Source of the DNA: Prochlorococcus marinus XMU1404
GTDB taxonomy: Bacteria > Cyanobacteriota > Cyanobacteriia > PCC-6307 > Cyanobiaceae
Assembly: GCF_017696175.1 (NCBI RefSeq)
Contig: NZ_JAAORE010000001.1
Coordinates: forward strand, 186,001-250,000
Direction: 5' to 3'
Length of the DNA: 64,000 nucleotides
Shown here one piece after another: positions 56,222-64,000 of this stretch. Position 1 is the first letter of the stretch. Every line of letters starts with the position of its first letter. The notes under the pieces were generated by a model. It was not told the origin of the DNA, searched no databases, and worked only from the letters and a program-made list of their open reading frames with translations. Position numbers and translations under genes: made by a program.

Positions 56222-58216
56222 TTGACTTTAGGAATAGCAAAAAAGTTTATTTTTACATCTTTTTTATTTATTAATTTTATACAGCCAACAAAATCTGCTG
56301 ATTTACAAAAAATTAATAATGGTTCTACTAAAGGGAATTTATCAAAAAAGGTAGATATTAAAAAATCATTTAATTTCTCAAATTCATTTTCTAATACTTT
56401 TCATATAATATCTTCTAATCATAAACTGTTAAATAAAAATTCTGGGCCATTAAAAGCTGATATTCAAGACAATTACAATCAGATATTAATCCAATCCGAT
56501 CAACAATCTGAATTAAATGGTATTATTTATGCAGAGGGTAACGTAATCGTTGAATACCGAGGAAAAATTCTTAAAGCTGATAATTTAATTTATGATAAGT
56601 CGTTAAAAAAAATTAGTGCGAATGGCAATATTGCTTTAGTAATTGAGGATCAAGTTTTTAAAACTTCCGAGCTAGAATACAGCTTTATTGATGAAAAAGG
56701 TTATTTGTTAGACGTTAAGGGATCTTTTAATACTGATACCTTAATGGATGACTTATCCGCAAATTTTAGTTCATCAGATCTTAACAAGATAAAAACTTTA
56801 CTGGAATTTAAAAAATCGGAAGTATTAAATACCCCTGGAAAGGTTGTAAATTGGTTGTTTTCCACAGATAAAATAACTATAGATGGTGAAAAATGGAGAA
56901 GTAAAAAGGCTGTATTTAGTAATGATTTACTTGAATTTAAACAAGTTAGAATAGTAATCAATTCATTAGAAGTGATTCCTGAGGCAGAGAAATTACGATT
57001 TAAGTCATCTATAAATCATTTAATTTTTGATGAAAAATTATCAATTCCATTTTGGGTTGGAGATAGAACTTTAAGTAGGGCTGGAGGAATCTCTAACGTT
57101 GATAACAGATGGAATTTAGGATATGAAAATTTAGATAAGGATGGGTATTTTATAGGGAGAAAATTTAACCCTATAGATATATCTGATGATTTTACTCTTG
57201 ATTTAGAGCCGCAATTCCTAATTCAACGCTCACTAAAGGGTTATACAAAAAGCTTTGTAAATAATGGCGAATCAATAACTTCAGAGAGGGTGAAGAGAAA
57301 TGCAAATTTAGAAGATTATTTCGCCCTAAAATCTAAAATAAAAGGCAGAATAAATAATTGGGACTTAGAAATAGACAAGAATTTGAGTTCTTTTAGTTTT
57401 GAAAAATTTTCAGATGCTTTTAGGTTAAAAACTAAATTTAGTAAAGAAATAAATTTTTTAGATTCAAATTGGGATAAAAGCCTTTACGGAATTTATAGAG
57501 AAAGGGTTTGGAATGGTTCACTGGGTGAAGCTGAAATTTACTCAGGTTATGGTTCAAAATTACAAAAAGAAAATAGTTGGGTGGTTAATGGCATTAAAAA
57601 GAGAGAAACTTTTTCTTTAGGTTTGGCAGATATAACAGCAGAGGCTTTAAATACAAAAATTCTTGTAACAAACCTAAAAGGTAATGTATTTTATGCTTTA
57701 GACCAAGAATTCCCTTTGAGTATCAAAGATCCGAAAAGTAAATCTGTAGATGTTTCATATAAGTATATTTCTGAACCAATCACAAAAGGATTAACTCTTA
57801 ATACAAGATTAGAAGCTTCTTATTCTTTCTATGAAAATGGAGAACATCAAGACTATTTAGGTTTAGGTATGGGCCCAGAATTAACATTGGGAAATTTTAA
57901 AAATAAAACTTTCGACTATACTCGTATTAGCCTTTTTCCTTTTTATAGATTTAACAGTGGAGAGAGTGTTTTTAAATTCGATCAAAATAATGATAATTTC
58001 ACTTTAAATATTGCTTATGATCAGCAATTATTTGGACCAATTATTCTAAAAAGTGAAGGTACTTTGAACTTAACAAGTGATGCAGAAAATTACGGTGAGT
58101 TTATAAATTCGAAAATATCATTAAATTGGAAAAAAAGAAGCTATGAATTAGGCATTTACTATCAACCTCACAACCAAGCAGGTGGTGTTTCTTTTAATCT
58201 TTTTGGATTTAGATAG
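56222..58216 (+). CDS. LptD/OstA-like outer-membrane lipopolysaccharide-transport protein (DUF3769)
   Basis: This 664-residue protein has a signal peptide (about 1-25), an OstA/LptA-like beta domain (about 90-180: GIIYAEGNVIVEYRGKILKA) and a long beta-rich domain ending in aromatic VSFNLFGFR, as expected of an outer-membrane barrel. The cyanobacterial form is called DUF3769 or LptD. It places LPS in the outer leaflet. Start is TTG (56222). It converges on leuD with no gap. Confidence 0.83.
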   Translation: MTLGIAKKFIFTSFLFINFIQPTKSADLQKINNGSTKGNLSKKVDIKKSFNFSNSFSNTFHIISSNHKLLNKNSGPLKADIQDNYNQILIQSDQQSELNGIIYAEGNVIVEYRGKILKADNLIYDKSLKKISANGNIALVIEDQVFKTSELEYSFIDEKGYLLDVKGSFNTDTLMDDLSANFSSSDLNKIKTLLEFKKSEVLNTPGKVVNWLFSTDKITIDGEKWRSKKAVFSNDLLEFKQVRIVINSLEVIPEAEKLRFKSSINHLIFDEKLSIPFWVGDRTLSRAGGISNVDNRWNLGYENLDKDGYFIGRKFNPIDISDDFTLDLEPQFLIQRSLKGYTKSFVNNGESITSERVKRNANLEDYFALKSKIKGRINNWDLEIDKNLSSFSFEKFSDAFRLKTKFSKEINFLDSNWDKSLYGIYRERVWNGSLGEAEIYSGYGSKLQKENSWVVNGIKKRETFSLGLADITAEALNTKILVTNLKGNVFYALDQEFPLSIKDPKSKSVDVSYKYISEPITKGLTLNTRLEASYSFYENGEHQDYLGLGMGPELTLGNFKNKTFDYTRISLFPFYRFNSGESVFKFDQNNDNFTLNIAYDQQLFGPIILKSEGTLNLTSDAENYGEFINSKISLNWKKRSYELGIYYQPHNQAGGVSFNLFGFR

Positions 58217-58840
58217 CTAAAAGAGATGAGCATTAAATTTTAAATAGGGCAAATTATTATATTTATTTTCAATAAGATTTTCATTCTCAAGGAGTGTTGA
58301 AGTTGCGTCCCATTCTCCTGATAAAAACATTTTTTTTGTGCTTTCCTTAATATCAAGGTCAAAATTTAAATATTTTGATTTTGCTAATGAATTTTTAAGA
58401 TCAATTTCGAAAAACAAACTTTTATTATAGTTATATTTTTGAATATCTTGTATTGATTTTTTTGAAAGTGTGAAACAAGGAATTCCAATAGCAATACAAT
58501 TGCTATAAAAAATTTCGGCAAAACTCTCTCCTATAATCGCTTTTATACCCCATCTAATGAGTGCTTGGGGGGCATGTTCCCTGCTGGAACCGCATCCAAA
58601 ATTGCTATTAACAATAAGTATTGAGGCATTCTTATTTTTATCTAGGTCGAATGGATGCTCTCCCTTTAAATTTTTTCTATCATCCGCAAAAACTGATTTC
58701 CCCAGTGAATCAAAATTAACACACTTTAAGAAACGGGCAGGTATTATTCGATCCGTATCAATGTCGTTACCAATCAATGAAATGCATTTCCCTTTTATTT
58801 GTGAAATTTTTCCAATTGGTGAGCTAAATTGCGAATTCAT
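58217..58840 (-). CDS. leuD: 3-isopropylmalate dehydratase small subunit
   Basis: This 207-residue subunit completes isopropylmalate isomerase in leucine synthesis. [14 protein letters not shown] and [13 protein letters not shown] are signature segments. Its ATG overlaps the leuC stop by 4 bases, so the pair is translationally coupled. It is the last gene of a glyA-cinA-leuC-leuD unit. Confidence 0.95.
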   Translation of the reverse strand: MNSQFSSPIGKISQIKGKCISLIGNDIDTDRIIPARFLKCVNFDSLGKSVFADDRKNLKGEHPFDLDKNKNASILIVNSNFGCGSSREHAPQALIRWGIKAIIGESFAEIFYSNCIAIGIPCFTLSKKSIQDIQKYNYNKSLFFEIDLKNSLAKSKYLNFDLDIKESTKKMFLSGEWDATSTLLENENLIENKYNNLPYLKFNAHLF

Positions 58841-60246
58841 TTGTTTATAAATTCCCTAACGTCACTTACTTTGCCATTAATTGCAGCAGCGGCAACCATT
58901 GCTGGACTCATTAGAAGTGTTCTTCCGCTTGGAGATCCTTGTCTGCCTTTGAAATTTCTATTACTCGAACTAGCACTAACTTGATTACCTACTAGCTTAT
59001 CTGAATTCATTGCTAAACACATTGAGCAGCCTGGCTCTCTCCATTGAAATCCAGAATCCTCAAAGATCTTATCAAGACCTTCTTTTTTTGCCTCAATAGC
59101 TACTTTTTCCGAACCGGGCACTACAAATGCTTTTACTTTCTTAGATACTTTTTTGTGTTTCAAAATCTTAGCAGCAACTCTTAAATCGCTTATTCTACCG
59201 TTGGTGCAACTACCTATAAAACAAACATCAACTGGAGTATCTTTTATTGATTGGCCTGGCTTGAAACCCATATATTCATATGCCTCTTCAGCAATAAATT
59301 GGTCATTTGAGGATAAATCATCGATAAGAGGTATCTGTTGATTAATGCCTATACTTTGACCGGGAGTAATCCCCCAAGTTACGGTTGGTTCTACTTTCGA
59401 AGCATCTAATTTAACTACATCATCATAAATAGAATTTTCATTGCTTTTTAATGATTTCCACCACAAGAGTGCTTTGTTCCAATTTTCATTTTTGGGAGCA
59501 CATAATTTATTTTGAATATAATTGAAGGTTTTTTCATCAGGATTTATATAACCGCATCTCGCTCCCCCTTCAATTGACATATTGCATATAGTCATCCTCT
59601 CTTCCATTGATAAAGCATCAATAGCAGGTCCTGCAAATTCGTATGCAAAACCTACACCAGCCTTTACACCGAGTTCATTAATAATATGAAGCACTAGATC
59701 CTTAGCATAAACCCCATGAGATAGTTTATTTTCACACCAAATTTGCCTTACCTTCAATTTGTTCATCGCGATGGTTTGGGTAGCAAGAACATCTCTCACT
59801 TGGCTTGTACCTATGCCAAAAGCAATTGAGCCAAAAGCTCCATGAGTTGAAGTATGAGAATCTCCACAAGCTATTGTCATACCAGGCTGTGTCAATCCCA
59901 ATTCTGGAGCCACTACATGAACTATTCCTTGATTTCCACTACCAATATTAAAAAATTTTATTTTATGTTGTAAGCAGTTCTTTTCAAGTGTTTCAATCAT
60001 TTGCTCTGCAAGATTATCTTTGAAAGGTCTGCTTTGATTATCTGTTGGCACAATATGATCAACTGTAGCAACAGTTCTACTAGGGAATTTTACTTTTAAA
60101 TTTTTGTCTTTTAAAGCGCCAAATGCTTGAGGACTTGTTACTTCGTGGATGAGGTGAAGACCAATAAAAATTTGGTCCGAGCCGCCAGGAAGACTGGAGA
60201 CTTTGTGTAAATCCCAAACTTTATCAAATAATGTATCTCGACTCAA
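58837..60246 (-). CDS. leuC: 3-isopropylmalate dehydratase large subunit
   Basis: This 469-residue aconitase-family enzyme isomerises 2- to 3-isopropylmalate with a 4Fe-4S cluster. Cluster ligands appear in GSCTNGRI and PGCSMCLAM; the N-terminus includes [11 protein letters not shown] and [12 protein letters not shown]. Length is normal. It is 13 bases downstream of cinA. Confidence 0.96.
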   Translation of the reverse strand: MSRDTLFDKVWDLHKVSSLPGGSDQIFIGLHLIHEVTSPQAFGALKDKNLKVKFPSRTVATVDHIVPTDNQSRPFKDNLAEQMIETLEKNCLQHKIKFFNIGSGNQGIVHVVAPELGLTQPGMTIACGDSHTSTHGAFGSIAFGIGTSQVRDVLATQTIAMNKLKVRQIWCENKLSHGVYAKDLVLHIINELGVKAGVGFAYEFAGPAIDALSMEERMTICNMSIEGGARCGYINPDEKTFNYIQNKLCAPKNENWNKALLWWKSLKSNENSIYDDVVKLDASKVEPTVTWGITPGQSIGINQQIPLIDDLSSNDQFIAEEAYEYMGFKPGQSIKDTPVDVCFIGSCTNGRISDLRVAAKILKHKKVSKKVKAFVVPGSEKVAIEAKKEGLDKIFEDSGFQWREPGCSMCLAMNSDKLVGNQVSASSSNRNFKGRQGSPSGRTLLMSPAMVAAAAINGKVSDVREFINK

Positions 60247-60259
60247 TTTGTAAAAAAAG

Positions 60260-61534
60260 CTACTTACTATTCGATAATAGGATTAATCTTAAGCTGTTCA
60301 AACACACATTTACACTTAGTGTTTGAATTTCAATTCTATTTCGGGTTGCGTTAAATATTTTTTTGATATTGGTAATATGGTTATTTGGTCCTGCAATCGA
60401 AATATATACTAGTCCAATAGGTTTCTCTTGAGTTCCTCCATTTGGACCAGCAATTCCACTGATAGCAATTGCCCAGTCTGCTTTTAATGTATTTTTGACA
60501 TTAATTGCCATAGCCTCACAAACCTCTTCAGAAACAGCTCCATATTTATTAAGCTTTTCTTCCGAAATATTTAATAATGAATTTTTTAGCTCATTACTGT
60601 AGGAAACAATGCTCCCTTTAAAAACTTGAGACGAGCCTGATATTGATGTTAGTGATGATGATAGGAGGCCTCCCGTACAGGATTCGGCAAAAACAATAGT
60701 TTGGTTCCTCTTGGTTAATTCTTTTATTAAAACGCTAGGAAGCGTATCATTATCTTCTCCAAAAATAAACTTTGAAAACTTTTTTTTTAATTTTTCCTTT
60801 ATGGGTTTAATAATATTCTTTGCTTCCACTTCATTCTTTGCTTTAGCAGTGATTCTTAGTTTAACTTCCCCCAAATTTGCGTATGGAGCTACAGTAGGAT
60901 TTTTAAGATTTAATAGATCATTAATTTTTTCTGCAACACTAGATTCTCCAATACCTGCAAATTTAAGAGTATTTGAAAAAAAGGAAGAATTATCTGAGAA
61001 TTTGGTTTTAATGAAATCACACGCCGTCTCTTCCCACATAGTTTTCATTTCACTTGGTACTCCAGGGAAAGTAAGAATAGTAAATCCTTTTATTGGTTCC
61101 CATATCATTCCTGGGGCAGTACCCCTTGGATTATTAATTATTTGAGCATTTTTTGGGAAGAGACATTGTTTCCTTAAGCTAGATGAATCGTCCTGGAGTT
61201 TTGAGGTTGGCATTTTTTGTTTTATTTCATCCCATAAGTGCGGTCTTTCAAAAAGAGTTACATTAAAAGATTTGGCTATTGCTTCAGTAGTTAAGTCATC
61301 TGGGGTGGGTCCCAAGCCACCAGTTGTAATTAGAAGATTACTTCTTTTCGATATTTCTTGAATTACTTTTATAATTCGATCATAATTATCGCCTACAGTT
61401 GATTGCCTAAAGTGATTTAAGCCTAATTGAGATAACTGTTCAGAAATCCATTGAGCATTGGTATTGATAATATTTCCTAAGAGTAGCTCTGTTCCAATAG
61501 AAAGAATTTCAACTCCTTTGGAGTTAGGACTCAT
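60260..61534 (-). CDS. cinA: CinA-family protein
   Basis: This 424-residue protein has an N-terminal molybdopterin-binding-like domain (about 1-170: [27 protein letters not shown]) and a C-terminal CinA domain (about 265-420) with [20 protein letters not shown], the active site of nicotinamide-nucleotide amidases. CinA proteins recycle pyridine nucleotide or clear ADP-ribose. Its start overlaps the glyA stop by 4 bases. Confidence 0.92.
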   Translation of the reverse strand: MSPNSKGVEILSIGTELLLGNIINTNAQWISEQLSQLGLNHFRQSTVGDNYDRIIKVIQEISKRSNLLITTGGLGPTPDDLTTEAIAKSFNVTLFERPHLWDEIKQKMPTSKLQDDSSSLRKQCLFPKNAQIINNPRGTAPGMIWEPIKGFTILTFPGVPSEMKTMWEETACDFIKTKFSDNSSFFSNTLKFAGIGESSVAEKINDLLNLKNPTVAPYANLGEVKLRITAKAKNEVEAKNIIKPIKEKLKKKFSKFIFGEDNDTLPSVLIKELTKRNQTIVFAESCTGGLLSSSLTSISGSSQVFKGSIVSYSNELKNSLLNISEEKLNKYGAVSEEVCEAMAINVKNTLKADWAIAISGIAGPNGGTQEKPIGLVYISIAGPNNHITNIKKIFNATRNRIEIQTLSVNVCLNSLRLILLSNSK

Positions 61535-62802
61535 TTAATTGATGCTTCAAGTTTGCCTTCATAAAGAGGAAAACGATTACATAAGGTTAATACTCTTTCT
61601 TTACATTGACTTTCAATGAGTGAATCGTCTGGGTTTAGTAATCTATCAGCAATAATTTCGCCAACTTCAGCAAAAGCATTCTCATTAAAGCCTCTAGTAG
61701 TTAAGGCGGCAGTTCCCAACCTTAGTCCGCTGGTTACAAAAGGTGATTCAGGGTCAAATGGAACAGTATTTTTATTTGCAGTAATATTCACTTCACTTAC
61801 AAGCAAGTCAGCAATTTTACCAGTCATATTTATACTTCTTAAATCGAGTAAAACAATATGGTTGTCAGTTCCTCCACTCACGATATTGATACCTCTATTC
61901 ATTAAAGTTGAAGCTAGAACTTTTGCATTTTTTATTACTTGTTGGGAATAATTAACGAAATCTGGCTGCAAGGCTTCTCCAAATGCAACTGCTTTAGCTG
62001 CAATTATATGTTCGAGGGGACCACCCTGAGTTCCAGGGAAAACAGATTTATCAAATTTCTTTCCAAATTCTGCATCTTTACATAAGATAAGTCCCCCTCT
62101 AGGACCTCTTAATGTTTTATGAGTAGTTGTAGTTACTACATCACAATAAGGGATCGGATTTGGGTGAAGTTTACTTGCTACAAGACCGGCAATATGTGCA
62201 ATATCAGCCATTAAGAAAGCACCAACTTCATCTGCAATATTTCTAAATGATTCAAAATCGATTTTTCTTGGATAAGCAGAATATCCGCAAATGATCAATT
62301 TTGGTTTTGTTTCAAGTGCTATATCTCTTATTTCATCAAAATTTAATTCACTAGTTTCTTTATTTACACCATAGTGAACTGCATTGAACCACTTACCACT
62401 CATATTTACTGGAGACCCATGAGTTAGGTGTCCACCATGAGATAAATCCATCCCCATGATTGTGTCACCAGGTTTAAGTAGACTTAGGAAAACAGCAGCA
62501 TTTGCCTGTGCTCCACTATGGGGTTGAACATTAGCCCAATTTGCATTAAATAATTTTTTCGCTCTCTGAATCGCTAATTCTTCGATTTCATCAACAAATT
62601 CACATCCTCCGTAGTATCTTTTTTGAGGTAATCCCTCGGCGTATTTATTTGTAAGGACGGAACCTTGAGCCTGCATAACGGCAATTGATGCGAAATTTTC
62701 GCTTGCGATTAACTCAAGATGAGTTTCCTGCCTATTTTTTTCAGAGTTGATAAAATTTGATATTACTGGATCACTTTCTTTAAGATTTTGAAGAATATTC
62801 AT
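61531..62802 (-). CDS. glyA: Serine hydroxymethyltransferase
   Basis: This 423-residue PLP enzyme interconverts serine and glycine and supplies one-carbon units. The PLP Lys lies in [29 protein letters not shown] and the N-terminal LIASENFAS are also typical. It is the first gene of the glyA-cinA-leuC-leuD unit. No glycine riboswitch was seen in the 77 bases to the tRNA-Arg gene. Confidence 0.97.
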   Translation of the reverse strand: MNILQNLKESDPVISNFINSEKNRQETHLELIASENFASIAVMQAQGSVLTNKYAEGLPQKRYYGGCEFVDEIEELAIQRAKKLFNANWANVQPHSGAQANAAVFLSLLKPGDTIMGMDLSHGGHLTHGSPVNMSGKWFNAVHYGVNKETSELNFDEIRDIALETKPKLIICGYSAYPRKIDFESFRNIADEVGAFLMADIAHIAGLVASKLHPNPIPYCDVVTTTTHKTLRGPRGGLILCKDAEFGKKFDKSVFPGTQGGPLEHIIAAKAVAFGEALQPDFVNYSQQVIKNAKVLASTLMNRGINIVSGGTDNHIVLLDLRSINMTGKIADLLVSEVNITANKNTVPFDPESPFVTSGLRLGTAALTTRGFNENAFAEVGEIIADRLLNPDDSLIESQCKERVLTLCNRFPLYEGKLEASIK

Positions 62803-62879
62803 TGAATTTGATAAGTAATACCCATAATATAGACGATATTTTTTAGAAAAATATAAAAAGAATATTTCATAATTTTAAA

Positions 62880-62953
62880 CGCGCCTGGAGAGATTCGAAC
62901 TCCCGACACCCTGATCCGTAGTCAGGTGCTCTAATCCACTGAGCTACAGGCGC
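62880..62953 (-). tRNA. tRNA-Arg(ACG)
   Basis: The acceptor arm GCGCCTG/CAGGCGC pairs fully. The anticodon stem CCTGA/TCAGG encloses CTACGGA, giving anticodon ACG, which is usually deaminated to ICG. D-arm and TTCGAAT T-loop are present. CCA is not encoded. Confidence 0.96.
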
Positions 62954-63039
62954 ATAATTATGTAATATCTCTGTTTCAGGGTCTCTTAGTCAACTAGATT
63001 TCAGGTAAAATATCTATTATTAACAATCTTATTATTAAT

Positions 63040-63291
63040 ATGCCTATAAAGTGGTACGGAAATGGTGATTTAGAAGATCCCATCTATAAACATTTTTCTC
63101 GAATAGTAAATTTTGTTATTCACTGCATGATATTTACTGCGATAGTAAGCGGCACTTGGCTTTTAAAAGAAATTAAATATGAAATAGCTTTTTTTAATAA
63201 TTTTGCAATTTTCTGGTCAATTCTTTTAGCCTCCCATTTACTATTTGTAATTATGAAAAAACCTAAAGATACTTCAAAACAATCAATTTAA
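63040..63291 (+). CDS. Small membrane protein of unknown function
   Basis: This protein has 83 residues, with a short hydrophilic start (MPIKWYGNGDLEDPIYKHFS) and two hydrophobic segments (about 23-43 and 53-72). I recognise no family. It lies 14 bases upstream of the DUF3181-like gene and may be co-transcribed with it. The preceding 87 bases after tRNA-Arg hold its likely promoter. Confidence 0.7.
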   Translation: MPIKWYGNGDLEDPIYKHFSRIVNFVIHCMIFTAIVSGTWLLKEIKYEIAFFNNFAIFWSILLASHLLFVIMKKPKDTSKQSI

Positions 63292-63305
63292 TTAATTTTT
63301 AATTT

Positions 63306-63596
63306 ATGGACTATCAGGTACGAATAAGTGATCTAGAAAATATTATTTCAGAAAAGGTTTTTATAAAAATAGAAAAGTGGAATTTATATCTTGGAGATGC
63401 TGGCCTAGCAAGAAATCTCGCTATTGAATGTATAAGCAATAAAGATCAAGGGCCATTGGAGGCTGCGAAAATAAGTTTGAAAGCAATAAATGTAAAAGTA
63501 GGGGATGGTGTTAACAGTATTCCACTGATAAATTTAATAACTAACTCACAAATTCTAGAATTAGAGGAGATTTTGGAAAGTTTTTTTGCAAACTAA
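63306..63596 (+). CDS. Small conserved cyanobacterial protein (DUF3181-like)
   Basis: This protein has 96 residues. The segments EKWNLYLGDAGLARNLAIEC and ISLKAINVKVGDG resemble the DUF3181 family from memory. It is soluble and helical in look. It overlaps the 3' end of the convergent murJ by 4 bases. Confidence 0.7.
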   Translation: MDYQVRISDLENIISEKVFIKIEKWNLYLGDAGLARNLAIECISNKDQGPLEAAKISLKAINVKVGDGVNSIPLINLITNSQILELEEILESFFAN

Positions 63597-64000
63597 ATCT
63601 TTTTTTTATAAACTTTAAATTTATTTACTTTCAGGAATTTTGTAAGAAAAAAATAGATTACAAAAAAAGTTAGAGATCCAAATATTAATAATAAAAATTC
63701 TCCGAGATTTGAATTGAAGTTATTTGTAGTTTTAAGAATACTAAAACAAAGGGAGCTGTCTATAAATGCCGCTAATGTCATGAGGGTAATTTTCTTAAAT
63801 AAATCCAAGTTAGGCAAGTGGATATTTTCATTTCTCAGATTAAAAGAAAGCAAAACACAAACTATAAAGTTGACTATTACTGAAGATAAAATTATTCCTA
63901 TTACTCCGAAATTATATGGAGAAAGATTTCCAAAATTATTAATTGGGGCACCGATTAACAACCAATCAAAAAAAATATTTAACACTATACCTGCAAATGA
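63593..64000 (-). CDS. murJ: MurJ/MviN lipid II flippase, 3' fragment
   Basis: This is the C-terminal part of a membrane protein cut by the window edge; the frame is open to base 64000 (reading SFAGIVLNIFFDWLLIG). Several membrane helices and the segment GVIGIILSSVIVNFIVC fit the last helices of MurJ, which moves lipid II across the membrane for peptidoglycan synthesis. The tail is basic (KVYKKKI). The true start lies outside the window. Confidence 0.8.
   Translation of the reverse strand, partial: SFAGIVLNIFFDWLLIGAPINNFGNLSPYNFGVIGIILSSVIVNFIVCVLLSFNLRNENIHLPNLDLFKKITLMTLAAFIDSSLCFSILKTTNNFNSNLGEFLLLIFGSLTFFVIYFFLTKFLKVNKFKVYKKKI

Noticed and set aside
60711-61145. 144-codon frame opposite cinA
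   Set aside because: Antisense shadow of a well-supported gene; Phe/Leu/Ser-rich translation.

Overview
The window is core chromosome of a marine picocyanobacterium, almost certainly a high-light-type Prochlorococcus. The DNA is very AT-rich and intergenic gaps are mostly a few to a few tens of bases. It carries photosystem II genes (psbA, psbO, psbH, psbN, psbI), CP12, a CrtR-type carotenoid hydroxylase, NtcA, a two-transporter bicarbonate-uptake operon and many small cyanobacteria-only proteins. There is no rRNA operon, CRISPR array, insertion sequence, prophage or defence island. The assignment rests on recognised protein families and gene content, not on a database search.

Layout. 1-5336: 3' end of a peptide-type ABC ATPase, rluD-rbgA, pgk, a secreted unknown and murG. 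5315-14531 (minus strand): clpB2, secE, nusG, rplK, rplA, rplJ, rplL, rnhA, pyrD and a CobC-like aminotransferase, with a structured L10 leader before rplJ. 14792-23467: eno, an ABC1 kinase, a thioredoxin-reductase-like flavoenzyme, the bicA-sbtA-sbtB inorganic-carbon operon and hemB. 23530-29927: a VOC protein, mutS2, obgE, CP12, an Ecm4-type GST and aspartoacylase. 30045-31493: an unlisted 42-codon gene candidate, then psbA with its leader and terminator. 31553-39724: aroC, an aldolase-like protein, ftsH, sat, psbO, coaBC and small conserved genes. 39727-43087: pyrB, mpg (apparent frameshift), gatC, crtR (no ordinary start codon) and tRNA-Leu(UAG). 43157-52156: ileS, small unknowns, trmB, glmM, txlA and the cobO-like/dcd/thyX cluster. 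52347-58216: ntcA, DUF3084 and YqgF-fold genes, pth, psbH/psbN/psbI and an LptD-like protein. 58217-64000: the glyA-cinA-leuC-leuD operon, tRNA-Arg(ACG), two small genes and the 3' end of murJ.

How the genes fit together. Several link light to carbon metabolism: D1, PsbO, PsbH and PsbI in photosystem II, with FtsH as a probable D1 repair protease; bicarbonate import for carboxysomal fixation; Pgk and CP12 in the Calvin cycle; and a flavoenzyme that probably reduces thioredoxin from ferredoxin. A second theme is deoxynucleotide supply beside NtcA: dCTP deaminase, ThyX and a corrinoid-adenosyltransferase homologue transcribed divergently from ntcA.

No wholly new multigene system was seen. The observations most worth a second look are familiar proteins with key residues missing (thioredoxin-reductase-like protein without NADPH motifs, ClpB2 without NBD1 arginine fingers, CobO-like protein without a P-loop, KDPG-aldolase-like protein without most catalytic residues), two neighbouring genes whose start codons are missing or frame-shifted, and a hidden small gene upstream of psbA.
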